Source: Benincasa hispida
Taxonomy: Eukaryota > Streptophyta > Magnoliopsida > Cucurbitales > Cucurbitaceae
Direction: 5' to 3'
NCBI RefSeq assembly: GCF_009727055.1
Contig: NC_052354.1
Location: 4,417,303-4,481,302 of the forward strand
Length of the DNA stretch: 64,000 nucleotides
The notes under the pieces were generated by a model. It was not told the origin of the DNA and made no database searches. It saw nothing but the letters and a program-made list of their open reading frames with translations. This document shows positions 43,204 through 56,217 of this stretch, piece by piece (the first letter of the stretch is position 1; every line of letters begins with the position of its first letter). The position numbers and the translations under genes are program-made.

Positions 43204-45239
43204 TGATAACTTGTAGAAATACAAGTTATTTATACTGTTCTATTTAGATATTGCGGCTAAAAGAAAGAAAAGTTGCGTCGATGTATGGAAATTGGCTAAG
43301 AAATGCGATAATTATAAATTGTCGTCAATACATCCACTGACACCATTGCGATGGTAGAAACGAATGTTTCAGTTCTGTTTTACAGGAAATCAAGTCACCG
43401 CATGCATTCATGACTTAAAGATAAACGGAACAATGCATCTACATCGCATTGCGCCCGTCACTCAATAATGAAGAGACGATCAATGCAATGACGGCGCATG
43501 CGACAATCGATCAAGAGCTTTACGATCAATGCAATTTTCACCGCATGCAGTAATAAAAAAAAACACCGCATGTGGGAAAACAATCGAAGATGTAAAGAGC
43601 AACGCAATTGGGGAGGATTTTGACTCGTGTACAACTGACTGTTGTGCATTACTGACAGGATTGATTACGTAACAGAAGAAATATTAACTCCACCATTTTA
43701 GGAACTGCCTTAACAATAAAGTGGAAACCACAAGGAAAAGAGTCAAAGCTTCGCCTATAAATTGCTTATGCAATTCCATTGAAGAAATATATTCGATATT
43801 GGAAACTTGAATACTGATCTGAGAGAGAGACTGGTTGAGCGACTCATTAGAGTAGATCCGAGAAGAATCAAGAGACAAGGCCAAGAGGTGAGTCTCCGAG
43901 CAAAGATCCTTTCAATCCCCCCCGTTGAAGCTCTATACGAAGGTCATTTCTACTAGACGAGCAAGCCTGAGAGGAAAGCTCTTCTCTTCATCCATTCCAC
44001 ACGCAGGCAAGCAAAACCTCCATCCAGATCTGTGTCAAGACGTTGACACTCTTCTGTATTTGTTTCTATCTCATTTTCATCATTTGTACTCATCTTCTTC
44101 ACTCTATCACTCACACCATGTATCAGACACTTAATCTTAGTATTAACTGTTATGATCATTACTATTATCATCTCTCTATCTATTTTCGTTCATCCATGAT
44201 TCACTTTCTCCATGATGTTTTCTTAATTCCCTAGGAAATTAATAAGAATTAAGCAAGTAAATTAATTTGTGTTAAGGAAATAATTATGTTTAGCTAAAGC
44301 ATCTTAGACGACATCTTCACCTGTGAGAGCAGAAGTGAAGATGCCATTCCGCCTATCGAGAGAGAGTTGGAAGAATGCGTTAACTAAAGCAAGAAATACT
44401 TCCATCTAACTAAAGCAAGAAATACTTCCAGAGATGGAAGCAACCTTGCGTTCATCACGTTCATCCCTGTTTCACTATAGAGATATGGGAACGCGGCGAT
44501 CACCGAAAGGTGTACGCCAAGGGAAAGAGAAACCTAGTTACATCTTTAACGCAATTAACAACTTGCGATGTTTCTACTAATTATTCCTTCTATTTATGAT
44601 TCATACCTAAAGACTTGCCATCGCATACCCCGATCCTTTGTATAACTTCACCGTTAGTCTTGAACTCAGTATCACGTATCATGTATTTTGTATCTTGTAT
44701 CATGTTAGTTTAGGAATTTACCTTTTAACACACTTTTAATTTCAACGCAATTTTATTTTATCAACGTAATTTATCTTTATCGCAATTTAAATTCATGTAC
44801 AAACCAAATCTTTTATTAACTGTAAAACCGGTTGCATGTATCACAAAAATAACGCATTAACGAAAACAATCCTTGTGTTCGACCTTGGATTATTCTGAGA
44901 AACTTGCGTTGGAATTATACTTGGTTTCAATGCAAGGAAACGTGTGACATGCATACTACATACTACAAACATATAGTTAACAACGCATATTTAGAAGTAG
45001 TATCGCATAAAGTGTGCATGAGCAATAACACAACATAACAATCCATCTTCGTCACCAAGTTTATGTTTTTAACGCATATACTTGTTCAATCATTCACATT
45101 CATATTTGTCCACATGCTATAAGATTAGATATAAAATTATATCAACAAGTTTATGGCACCATTGTCGGGGACATGAGCTTGTATGATTCATTCTTTCATC
45201 AGTAATGTGCATAAACTATAAACCATTTTTATGTCAACA
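43204..45239 (+). mobile_element. LTR insertion (Ogre/Tat-like) in the 3' LTR of A
   Basis: This 2036-bp TG...CA block is flanked by identical TGTGG (43199-43203, 45240-45244). It begins with a foldback, TGATAACTTGTAGAAATACA followed by AGTTATT. At 45136-45147 there is an LTR-type end (ATATCAACA). It is followed by TGGCACCATTGTCGGGGA, which resembles the TGGCGCCGTTGCCGGGGA primer-site region of Ogre/Tat/Athila-type Gypsy elements. Then 70 bp follow to a second ...GTCAACA end. So an LTR plus a scrap of internal sequence remains. No gene is inside. Confidence 0.75.
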
Positions 45240-45856
45240 TGTGGCACCACATTGTTCAAGCTCCGGAATCAGCCCTTAAAGAAGCAATTTATCTACTTAC
45301 CCAACTTCGGGGAAGAAATGAATTCCTTTTTGTGTAATTGTGTTCTCAGCTCCCTAATCAGACGAATCCCCAAAATGGTAGGGTTGTTGAGTCATTGATC
45401 TGGCTACTCTCAACCATACAAATCAATGGACTGACCACATAGGGAGTTCACAACTCACTCAGGATTCATGTCATGTTACCTATGGTCATCCTAGTTAAAT
45501 GTAAGTCTTTATTATGAATGGTGTTATATAATGAGACTAATCATTTCGTGGTTCGGTCTTATACAAACTCATTTGTGTAAAATATCCCCACTCACATGTC
45601 TATACATGAATGATCAGGATCAGGTCATTTGTAACACTTTACAACAGTTGTAACACTTTACAACAGTTGTAACACCTACAAAATGAGCCATACCCGTAGT
45701 ATCACTAGGATAAGGTACCCAACTTTATCCATCTACTACAGACCATTTAGGTTATTACTTAAACATGATCCACCCGTATGTCTCTACATACATGTTTAAG
45801 TTACAAGATAACCTTGGATGTTAGTTTATTTGTTTGTGGTTAATGCAACTAAAATA

Positions 45857-45968
45857 TGAATAAAATATCATATATTTTATTAAATAGACAATGAGTTTGA
45901 ATAAAATATCATATATTTTATTAAATAGACAATGAATTTGAATAAAATATCATATATTTTATTAAATG
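45857..45968. repeat. 41-bp U3 tandem repeat, about 2.7 copies
   Basis: Units start TGAATAAAATATCATATATT at 45857, 45898 and 45939. The 5' LTR has only about 1.7 copies (56218-56288). Confidence 0.9.
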
Positions 45969-46149
45969 AGTTTGTTCAATACATTTACAAACTATAGAAC
46001 CCTACAAGATTTGGGGTATCAACCCCAACAATCTCCCACTTGACCTAAAGCTAGTGGGATGTACAATATAGTCAAAATACAAAGTGCAAATATAATAAAC
46101 TAGGGCATAACACACGCCCAATACAAATCTTCCACTTGCCCTACTCTAG

Positions 46150-46860
46150 ACGTGGCTTGACCCATAGATTGATACTCTATAGATGACCCTCACATACCTT
46201 AGTCGTAAGGGCCTTTGTAAACGGATCAACAACGTTATGCTCCGAAGCTATATGTGTGACAATCACATCCTTTCAATGCACAATCTCTCGGATGAGATGA
46301 TGCTTTTGCTCTATATGCTTCCCGTGCTTGTGACTCCTAAACTCTTGGGAATTAGACACAACACCACTATTATCACAATAAAGTATAATGGGCTTTGACA
46401 TGTCTGGAACAACTTCTAGATTAGTCAAGAATTTCCTAAGCCAAACAGCCTCCTTAGCAGCTTCACAAACCGCTATATACTCAGCCTTCATAGTGGAATC
46501 AGCGATGCACCTTTGCTTGGTGCTTCTCTATACTATTGCCCCTCTGTTAAGAGTGAACACTGATCCTGATGTGGATTTCCTAAAATCTTTATCAGTCTGA
46601 AAATCAGAGTCTGTGTATCCCGTAAGGATCAAATCTTTAGAACCTACACGAGCATGTAGTCTTTCATTTTCCGTATATACTTGAAGATGGTTTTAACGGT
46701 GGTCCAGTGATCTAATCCTGGATTAGATTTATATCTACTGATTATCCCTACTGCATAGTAGATGTTAGGTCTCATACATAACATCACATACATCAGGCTG
46801 CCAACAACCGAAGCATAGGGGATCCGTCTCATTTCCTCAACCCCTTGAAGTTTCTTAGGA
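46150..46860 (-). pseudogene. Copia A RNase H and post-RT region
   Basis: Minus-strand pieces: MRRIPYASVVGSLMYVM, YYAVGIISRYKSNPGLDHWT (46832-46644), then MKAEYIAVCEAAKEAVWLRK, IILYCDNSGVVSNSQE and HLIREIV (46491-46273). These are the canonical RNase H blocks of Copia (CDNSGV). They are broken by frame changes and one region of lost sequence between them, and lie just upstream of the polypurine tract. Confidence 0.85.
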
Positions 46861-47600
46861 CACTATTCCTTAGACAATATCACTCCATGCCTAAAACACA
46901 ATAAGCCTCTCTTGGAGTTCTGCATTAAATATATGAAAGCTTCCTGTCAATATACGATGCTTGAGACAGTGCTAGCATTTTGATCTTTCGATCTCTAAAG
47001 ATCTGAATACCTAGAACAAATTGAGCCTCTCCTAAATCGTTCATTTGGAATTGGGTCGCTAGCTAGTTTTTAACTTCGATCAGTATACACAAGGCTCATC
47101 AACGTTTGAATCAAAGTCATAAGATTTGAACGCAGTATCAAACCTTATGTTCCAAGATCGAGAAGCTTGGTTTAGTTCATAAATGGACCAATTAGGCTTG
47201 CAAATCTTTTACTCTTGACTTTGGATTATGAATACCTCGGGTTGCTCCATGTATAGTCTCCTCAAGATTGCCATTCAAAAAGGTAGTCTTGACATCCATT
47301 TGCCAAATCTCATAGTCATAATATGAGACAATGGACATGAATATTCTAATAGATTTGCATAGCAACATGTGAGAAAGTCTCCTCATAGTCAACTCCCTCT
47401 ACGTGGGTATAACCCTTTGCCACTAATCTAGCTTGAAGGTTTGCATCTTCCCATCAACACCTCATTTCCTCTTGTAGATCCATTTACAACCTATAGGTTT
47501 AACCTCATCAAGTTGATCTATAAGATCCCATACAAAATTGGAGTACATAGACTCCATTTCGAGATTCATCGCTTTGATCCATTCATCTTTGTCAATATCC
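46861..47600 (-). pseudogene. Copia A reverse transcriptase with active site deleted
   Basis: Right to left: RT entry (MESMYSNFVWDLIDQL-like, CKWIYKR, about 47590-47440), YDYEIWQMDVKTTFLNGNLE (about 47330-47260), SRSWNIRFDTAF and SNVDEPCVY (about 47160-47090). The sequence jumps straight to KNQNASTVSS-type sequence near 46990. The segment with YVDD is missing between about 47090 and 47040. Stops occur in several places. No cDNA synthesis by this copy is possible. Confidence 0.8.
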
Positions 47601-48780
47601 TCCATTGCCTTCTAGTAAGATAATGGATCCTCAACTTCATCATCAGCTACCATAACCAAGATTTCTATTAAACCCATATAGCGAACAGGTGAGTTTGCAA
47701 CCATTCTACTACGTCGCGGTTCCCTCAACATTTGAGGTGGTTTTGACCTACTAGATGATCCTACTTCAATAACTCTTGTTGAGGTATTAGGTTCTTCAAC
47801 AACTTTTGTTGAAGATTCGGTAGTTTCTTTGGAAATTTCATTATACACAATCTTACTTCTGGGCTTGTGCTATCTTATGTGGTCTTCTTCAAGAAAAGTA
47901 GCATTTGTCGATACAAATACTTTGTTTTCTTTAGGATCAAAGAAGTAACCACCTCTCGTCCCATTGGGGTAGCCTACAAATAGACATAATTTTGAACGTG
48001 GTTTGAATTTCTTAGTATTGGCCTCAAGCACGTGTGCTGGGAAACCCATATTCTGAAATAACGTAAACTAGTTTTACCACCATTCTATAATTCCAAAGCT
48101 GTTCTACCAACACTCTTGGATGGAATGTAGTTCAGGATGTATGCTACAGTCTCTACTGCATAACCCCAAAACGAGTTAGGTAAGAAGCATAACTCATCAT
48201 TGACCGAACCATGTTCAAAAGTGTTCGATTTCTTCTTTTTGATACACCATTCTGCTGAGGTGTAGAAGATGCTGAGAGTTGGAATATTATTCCATGTTCT
48301 ATCAAATAGTTCTGGACTATCAGATCCATAAACTCTCAACCTCGATCAGATCAAAATGTCTTTATCGTTCTGTTTAATGCATTTTCAACTCCAGCCTTGA
48401 ATTCTTTGAACTTTTCAAAAGATTCAGACTTTTGTTGCATTAAATAAACGTACCTATATCTAGAATAATCATCATTAAAGGTGATGAAATATTCATAACC
48501 TCCCCTATCTTTGACATTCATCGAACCAAAGAGGTCTGAATTTATTCGCTCTAAAGGTTCTTTGGCCCTGTGTCCCTTTCTAGTAAAAGGTCTCTCAGTC
48601 ATCTTGCCTTCAAGGTATGACTCACACACAAGTAAAGAATTTTCTTCTAACTCGCTTAGAAGCCCATTCTTCACCATTCTCTCAATCCTATTGAGATTGA
48701 TGTGTTCTAGCCTTAGGTGCCCAAGTTGGGCATTTTCTTTAGGAGAAATTTTAAGTCTTTTATGTTGAGTTACTACAGTC
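47601..48780 (-). pseudogene. Copia A integrase and linker
   Basis: The minus strand shows MVKNGLLSELEENSLLVCES with a zinc-binding-like segment, INSDLFGSMNVKDRGGYEYFITF, DDYSRYRYVYLMQQKSESF (48677-48351), PNSFWGYAVETVAYILNYIP (near 48150-48110), then the RSRMVANSPVRYMGLIE linker (47848-47612). Frame changes at about 48345, 48085 and 47950 split it. The SDLFG and DDYSR blocks are part of the integrase core; the complete triad is not in one frame. Confidence 0.8.
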
Positions 48781-49557
48781 TTAAAGATTTATGTGTTATG
48801 GATGGCGTTAGTTGCTAATGGTCTTAGCACATAAAGATTATTTTTCAGTTATGCAGAACAAATATCAACATCATTTTTAGAAATAAACACTTTATTAAAA
48901 AGAAAGTTGATATTATATGAACGTTCAAGCAAACAATTTATAGCTACAGGATTCCTTTTTAATCAGGAACTACATAAACAGGTTCTATAATAAGAAATTT
49001 GTTCTGTAAAGTCAACTGGAGACCTCCCACTGCCACAGCCGAGACGACGTGCCCAATTCTAACCCACATCATCATCTGACTAGTATCTAGTTGTCGCTAG
49101 GAACTAATTCCTTGAACTGAAGAACAAACATGGTTAGTGGTCCCAGAGTCTATAATCCAGGCAGAATCATCATTCTCCACTAAGCAGGTTTCCAATACAA
49201 GTAAATTGTATTTACCTTTCTTGGCCTTCTTCTTTTTCGCCTAGTATTTGGGGTAATTTCTCTCCCAATGGCCATCTTAATTGCAGTGGAAATAGATTCC
49301 CTTTGCAGCCTTAATGGGTTTTCTACCCCTTTCAGCAGCAACTATAGGGTTAGCTTTTCCCTTTCCACCCTTCTTCTTCTTTCACTTTTTGGTGCCGAAG
49401 GAAGAAGGTACAGGCTTAGTTTTAAAGGTTGAACCTTTATGGAACTTCTTAAAAGATGAAGCAACATTTGCTTCACCCTTCTGTTCCTTGCTTTTCATCA
49501 AGGATTGGAAGGTCTGTAGCTCATTGAGCAGAGTAGTTAGGTTTTAGTCAATCATGT
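48781..49557 (-). pseudogene. Copia A gag C-terminus, zinc knuckle and protease
   Basis: The retropepsin motif AWIIDSGTTNHVC is intact (about 49165-49128). The zinc knuckle around 49265-49290 reads as a ruined FHCN(stop)DGHWERNYP, with two knuckle cysteines lost. A basic stretch (about 49300-49420) precedes it. Pre-integrase sequence follows to 48781. Confidence 0.75.
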
Positions 49558-50082
49558 TCAAAACAAAATTGCTACAAAATGAAGGAAACTTTCAGGTACA
49601 GATTCCAAAATGAAACTAACCTGACTGGCTTCATCAATGATCGACTCATTCATCTCCGCCATGTTGAAGTACACCATCATGTTGAGAACAGGTTCTCGAG
49701 CCCCTTCTTGCATATAGGAATTGAAGATGTGTTTCAGAGCATCATGTCCGAGTTGTACAGACGGTTGTTCGAACATTCCCATCAGGGACTCCATGATCTC
49801 ACGAGATGTGAGAATGGGCTCATGCTTCTTGGCTAATACTTTATTAAGACTAGCCAAGATATATGCTCGGGCCTTATCCTTTGCCCGTGTCCAACGCTTG
49901 TAAGCTTCCTGAACGTTTTGAGGAACATTGAGAGCTAGAATGGGAGGACAATCCTCCATCAGGACAAAACAAAGACCATCGATAATCAGTATTTTATTGA
50001 TTGTGTTTTTCCAACTAGTATAATTCTCTCCCATTAATTTATCCACGATGAGTAAATTTAAAATAGTGGTAGCCATATTCAA
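49558..50082 (-). pseudogene. Copia A gag N-terminal domain
   Basis: An open stretch of 174 codons: MATTILNLLIVDKLMGENYT, SWKNTINKILIID, AYKRWTRAKDKARAYILASL, KKHEPILTSREIMESLMGMF, NMAEMNESIIDEASQVSFIL. This is the UBN2-type gag of Ty1/Copia. The likely start is MATT at 50076. It is open to 49558, where the frame is lost before the knuckle. It is homologous to the gag of element B at 9122-8600 but much less damaged. Confidence 0.85.
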
Positions 50083-52326
50083 GTAATTGCTGAAAAGAAA
50101 AAGAACAAACTGTTTATGTTTAATCTACTTGCATTAAACCACTTAAGAAAACAAATCAAATTTTTAGCAAAATAGTCTAGTGTACCCTAAGTTACATCTA
50201 TTTTGCAATGATGTTTCAATGAAATAGGACAAAAATCACTGTAGGGTGATCAAGTGCCCCTTCACTAAAATGAGACATTCTCAACTATTAGATAGAAACA
50301 GCACCTTGTCACTACAACTAATAGTCATCGTTGTTCGTTCAAGAATTTGTTAATATCCTTAACAATTCTTGTAAGTGTAACCCCTCATTTTAGGTTCTAG
50401 AGTTCCACCCTAATAAGCCAACCGTAGGGTCAAACCGATTGGGACATGAAACTAAAGTAACCCTATCCATTTTCTTGAGATTGAATAAAGTGTCATGCAA
50501 TACTGCCATCCTTTACCCACGATGCCACGAGGCGATGCATGAGACTTTATTTAACCTAATGAGAGAGACCGAGGGATGTGTTGTCACACGTCCTGCTCCC
50601 ACTTACTATAAACACTCTCTCCATTCACATTGTTATATACCTATCCAAATGCCACCCGTCGGGGGACACCCATGGTGCCTCGAGGCCGAATGTAGATCTC
50701 ATGGTGTGAATTTACAAGGAGAAACGTGTAAAGGATAAAATGAAGTATCATATACCCCATTTTCCTCCCACTGAGTGTTTTACCTAGATTTAATTAACTT
50801 AGAAAAAATTTGGCTACTGATTTCATCTAAGTGTTTATTTAATTTGCTAAAAAACAACGCTTGTCTTTAATGATTAACCAATTTTTCTTGAAATCTCATT
50901 AAAGTCTTTAATAGACTTTGATCAAACTATCATGTATGTAACAAATCTATCTAATTCACCTTTCTAGGTAGGTTCCCAGATAGGGGTGCGATGTTTCCAT
51001 CAACTTAAGTAACTCAGCCTAGCCAGAACCTGCCTTAGCAAAAAGGTCCCTTATAAATACATTTGTTACATATTTAATCTTTTATTAAGAATCAATTTAA
51101 TCTTATTAAACCAATTAAAAGATTAAACTAAGATTTCCAATCTCATTAGAAATATGATCTTAGGTCTATCTCAATCATGTTTTAAAAACATTTGTAAAAT
51201 ATGATTATAACCTAAGGTGCGTAAGCAACTCTTAATTATTGATTTTAATTCTAGTTTCATTTCATTATAATGATTTTAAATAAATGAAACAATTAAAACA
51301 TCCATTGCATGCTTGACATACTTCAGTTAATCATAATATTTATAAATTAATCTAAGGTAATGTCATGCTTCATTCAATCTCTGTTCATTACTAATATATA
51401 TAACAATTGTATAACTAGGTAATGAATCATACTATAACATACTTTTGATTCATTCATTCAACCATATATTATAAAAATTATAATATAAATGATGCACGAA
51501 TATGCTATAAATGCATGCATACATATACTATTACATTTATACTATATGATGCATAAACATGCTATACAATTTAAATCATGCATATACATATATTATATCA
51601 ATTATAATATAAAATGATGCATGAATATAGATCCATAACCTATGATGGGTTTTACAACTATATAACATACAATATGACATATAATTAAAAACATACATCA
51701 TATGTATATTTAATACTAACAGTTAATGGATCGGGATAGGACACCTAAAAGACACTTAAAGGCTAATTATTGCAAGAGTAAGAATCATCTGGTTCAAAAC
51801 AAGTGAATCAGACCTTAAACCGCTCGAACCAAACCGCCCTTCAACGAACTCTTTGCAGTGATCACGCAGAACACTTGTTGTGAATGCTGCAAAAACTTGC
51901 TGCACAATCTTGTAGCATTAACTACACGATTTTTTAATAGCAAAAGCTACAGACCATTTAGCAAAAGCTACATGATCATGTGGCAAAAAGCTACACGATC
52001 CTATAAATATGCTTTCTTCTTCATCGAAGCAGTGCATTTAATTTCTTCTTTGAAGCTCCCCGAAAACAGTACGTGCGACTCCAAACAAAAAATACAGATT
52101 CTATAGCAAAATTATGCCCAAAATAAGAGTCTTTAAAATCCAAATTTGTAAACGAAAGAAAGCCTTAAAACTAAGTACCTATCTCGAAACATCCATCAAC
52201 AAAAGCACATTCATATTGAAACCAATTATCGCATGAACTTTAAATAAAATGTAGAGTAAAACCCACCAACACTATAAAAATCGATTAAAAAAATGGAATT
52301 TGGGATCAGTAATCTAGAAACCTAGC
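50083..52326 (-). other. Untranslated leader of Copia A
   Basis: This is an AT-rich, non-coding stretch between the primer-binding site and gag. It shares blocks with the leader of B. Near the LTR it carries AGCTACACGAT(C/T) and GCAAAAGCTACA repeats (51905-52005), occupying the place of the GTTGCAAC cluster in B. Confidence 0.6.
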
Positions 52327-52457
52327 TCCGATACCAATTGAAGGATTCCAAATTGAAGGGAACCATGAGCGGAAGAAAGATCGACCTAGAAACCTAGCTC
52401 CGATACCAATTGAAGGATTCCAAATTGAAGGGAACCATGAGCGGAAGAAAGATCGAC
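52314..52457. repeat. 72-bp tandem duplication spanning PBS and LTR end of Copia A
   Basis: CTAGAAACCTAGCTCCGATA starts at 52314 (CTAGAAACC) and again at 52386. The whole 72-bp unit, including the primer-binding site and the first ~46 bp of the LTR, is repeated almost exactly. Confidence 0.95.
52325..52336 (-). other. Primer-binding site of Copia A (first of two copies)
   Basis: The minus strand reads TGGTATCGGAGC, one base from TGGTATCAGAGC. The copy 72 bp to the right (52397-52408) is identical. Confidence 0.85.
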
Positions 52458-53548
52458 CCAACTGCCATTTTTCATTGAATATAAGTTTTTACATTAAATA
52501 AAGAACATGATATGCATTTACATAAATTACAACATGCTTTAACAAAAGAAAAACTTAGGGTTTCAAAAACCCATACCTTTAAAGACTTTCTTCAAGAATC
52601 CCCCGAACAGTATATGAACACTACCACAATGGCTTCCTTGGTATTCTCAGGTAGAGAATCCAGGAGTGGTGGACTCTGACTATTTTGGAATGATGGAATT
52701 CAATTTGAGTAGAGAGGATGAAGAGTTGAGAACGTTTACCAACAACTCAAAACTCACAGAATTATTTCTGTCTTTTTCACAGTGTGTGTGTAACCAAGAA
52801 GGAGACTCTCTCCTCTCTTTCTAAAGCAAAAAATACAGCAACCACCCACTTAATTAGGTGTGTATGTAACCTAATTATATGTTATATCAAATATAACATA
52901 TAACCTATAGTAATATTGTATCACATACAATATAACATATAGTTTCTTTTCTCTCTCATATGCCATTTAATATAAATCACATTTATATTAAATTTAATAA
53001 TCATGAATCCAATTCATATAATTAATATTTGAATCATATTCAATTAATTATTTTCTCTCATTAAAACTATAATGTATCAAATACATTATAATAATTATAT
53101 CACATATAATCAAAATAACTTAATTATATTATATATAATTAAATCCCTCTGTTCATTTGAACAAGTCAAATTAATCCAAAAGTTGATTCTCATTTAATCC
53201 TATTGAGCTACTAAAGGGACCTCATGAACCTGTAACTTGAAGCTCCATCTGTACATGAATAATTAATCAAACTCTTTAATTAAATTATTCACCATCTGTT
53301 AACTGTCGAACACTCCACTAAAGACTGACAACTGCACTCTTCGCACTACAGATATATTTCTGTGTCCATTAGATATAACCAATCAACAGTATGACGACCC
53401 TTCACAAATTTCTCGTAAGTATAACTAGGCGAAAATTACCGTTTTTCCCCTATAGTTACATCTTACTCTTTAAGTACCACTGATCCCTCTAATGAACAAT
53501 AGATCATAGTCTAACTATGACTAAACTTCTCTTGGGCTAGGAGAGGGT

Positions 53549-55629
53549 TGTTACTGGGGTATAGTTTATGCCCTAGTTTATTGTAATTTTGTACTTTTTT
53601 TGTATTGTACAATAGACTCTCTAAGCTTTAGGATCAGTAGGAGATTGTTGAGATTGATGTCCTAAATCTCTTGTGATCTCGTACTTTGTAAACTTTTATA
53701 AACATATTATTGTTTATAAAATAAGTGTTATTTTTTAAGCATATACTCAATCCAATAAACTAAGATCTAAGGTTATTTCATGTAATTTAAACAAGTATGT
53801 AGGGACATACAAGTGGATATTGTTTAAATACTAACCGAAACGGTCTTTTGTAGATGGATAAGATTAGGTACCTTATCCTTGTGACACTACAGATATGACC
53901 CGCTCTGTAGGTGTTATAAGTTTTGTAAAGTGCTACAAATGATCTGATCCTGATCATTCAAGTGAAGATATGCGAGTGATGGTATCCTATACAAAGAGTT
54001 TGTATAAGACCGGACCATGAAATGATTAGACTCTTTATATAAAGCCGTTAATAATAGAGACATACATTTCACTAGGATGACCATAAGTGACATGACCTAA
54101 ATCCTGATTGAGTTGTGAACTTCTGCTCAAAAAGGCGGTTCTTTGATTTATATGGGTGAAAGTGGCCAGAATATCAATTGAACAATCGATTTTGGGGATT
54201 CGTCTGACTGGGGAGCTGGGAACACAACTACACAAGATGAAATTCAATCCTTCCCAGTGCAGGGGCAAGTAAATAAATTACTACCTTAAGTGCTGATTCT
54301 AGGTCTTGAACATAGTGGCCAAACCCTCTGACGATGACTTATTGTTCATTAGAGAAATCAGTGGTACTTAAGGAGTTTGAAGTAACTACAAGGACAAAAC
54401 GGTAATTTTGACCCAGCTGTACTTATGATTAATTTTTGAAGGGTCATTGCATTGTTGATTGGTTACATTCAATGGACACAGAAATTTATCTGTAGTGTGA
54501 AGAGTGCAGCTGTCGGTCGTTAATGGAGTGACCGACAGTTAATGGATATTGGAAAATTTAATTAAAGAGTTTAGTTAATTATCCGATAGCATTGAAACTT
54601 TAATCTATAGGTCCATAAGGTCCCATCTATAGATCAATAGGGATTTCATTAAGAATTAATTTTTTATTAATTTGAAGTGTTCAAATTAATTGAGGGAATT
54701 AATTATATATGATATAATTAATTAAGTTGATTATATATATGATATAATTAATATAATATATTTGATACATTATAATTCAAAGTATTATGAGAGGAATTTG
54801 AATATGATTCAAATATTAATTATACGAAAGAGATTCAAATACTAATTATATGATTTTTATTGAGAGGAACTAAAAATTTGGATATGATCAAAATATCAAT
54901 TAATGGATGAGATTCATATAAGTGAATTTAATAGAAATGTGATTTATATTAAATGCCATGTATTGTTGAGAGAAAATAAAATTTATAGGTCATATTGTAT
55001 TTGATGCAATATAAAACTATAGGCTATGTGTTATATTTGATATAACATATAGTGTATATATATATAATAAAGTAGTTAATATATATATATATTATTATTA
55101 TTAATTTAATTGAAATTAATTAAAGGAAAGGAGTTACAACTCCGTCCCCCTATTCTTTCAATTAATATACATGGGATTCTAGTGGATGAGATTTTGATCT
55201 TCTTCCTCAATTCACTCTGAGGGAAGAGTTCTCTATGAAAAAACAGAAAAAGAGAAGAAAAAAGTTCTTTTCTTCCCCCTCTACCTCTCCATCTTCTTCC
55301 CTCTTCCAAGGATTCAAGCAAAGCCCACAACTGTTACTTGAATCCTTTATCCCAAGAGAATATAGAGGGTTCTCAAGTGGTGGTGTACCTCTTGAAGAAG
55401 GAGACCTGCGTGGAGAAGGTGTTTCGTTCGTGGCTTGTACGTGGGAGTTCTTGAAGAAAGGGTTTTTCAAAGGTAAGGGTTTTTGAAACCCTAAGTATTT
55501 TTTTAAAGCATGCTATAATTTATGCAAATGCTTATATTCAATTTACTGTAAAACTTATATTCAATAAATATTGGAATTTGGGACGATCTTTGCTTCCGTT
55601 CAAAGGATCTTTTTCGAAAATTTCCTTCA
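53549..55629 (+). mobile_element. 5'-truncated Copia fragment (3' end plus LTR) inside the 5' LTR of A
   Basis: This plus-strand block comprises about 98 bp of internal 3' sequence (ATGCCCTAGTTTATTGTAAT), a polypurine tract (AGTAGGAGAT) and an LTR from TGTTGAGATTGATG (53647) to TTTCCTTCA (55629). The internal part is homologous to the 3' internal end of A itself (46030-46150 in reverse). Both flanks show GGG but no full 5-bp duplication is clear. A reading frame at 55235-55486 is LTR sequence. Confidence 0.75.
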
Positions 55630-56217
55630 GGGATGTGGCGCCACATTGTTCAAGCTCTTAAGGGAGCAATTTATCTACTTACCCCGATCTTAGTGAAGAA
55701 GTGAAGTTCTTCTTGTGTAGTTGTGTTCCTTGCTCCTCAATCAGACGAATTTCCAAAATGGTAGGGTTGTTGAGTCGGCAATCTGGCCACTCCATATAAA
55801 TCAAAGGATCGTCCTCATAGGTAGGAGTTCACAAGTCACTCAGGATTCAGGTCATGTTACCTATGGTCATCCTAGTGAAATGTAAGTCTCTATTATGAAC
55901 GGTGTTATATAATGAGATTAAACATTTTGTGGTCTGGTCTTATACAAACTCCTTTGAATAGAATATCCCCGCTCACATGTCTATACATGAATGATTAATA
56001 TCAGATCATTTATAGTACTTTACAACAATTGTAACACCTACAAAATGGGCCATACTTGTAGTGTCACCAGGATAAGGTACCCAACCTTATCCATCTACTA
56101 CAGACCATTTAGGTTATCACTTAAACATGATCCATCCGTATTTCTCTGCATAAATGTTTAAGTTACAAGATAACCTTGGATGTTAGTTTATTGTTTGTAG
56201 TTAATGAAACTAAAATA

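Larger units (their letters stand above)
42187..46030 (-). repeat. 3' LTR of Copia A (with internal insertion)
   Basis: The LTR parts are 42187-43203 and 45240-46030, about 1.8 kb without the insert. Compared with the 5' LTR it lacks about 100 bp at 42300 (present at 52527-52630) and has an extra copy of a 41-bp U3 repeat. A reading frame at 42217-42495 is LTR sequence. Confidence 0.9.

Noticed and set aside
55235..55486. Plus-strand frame with Lys/Arg-rich start
   Set aside because: It lies in the U5 part of an LTR; the opposite strand is open as well, so it is not evidence of a gene.
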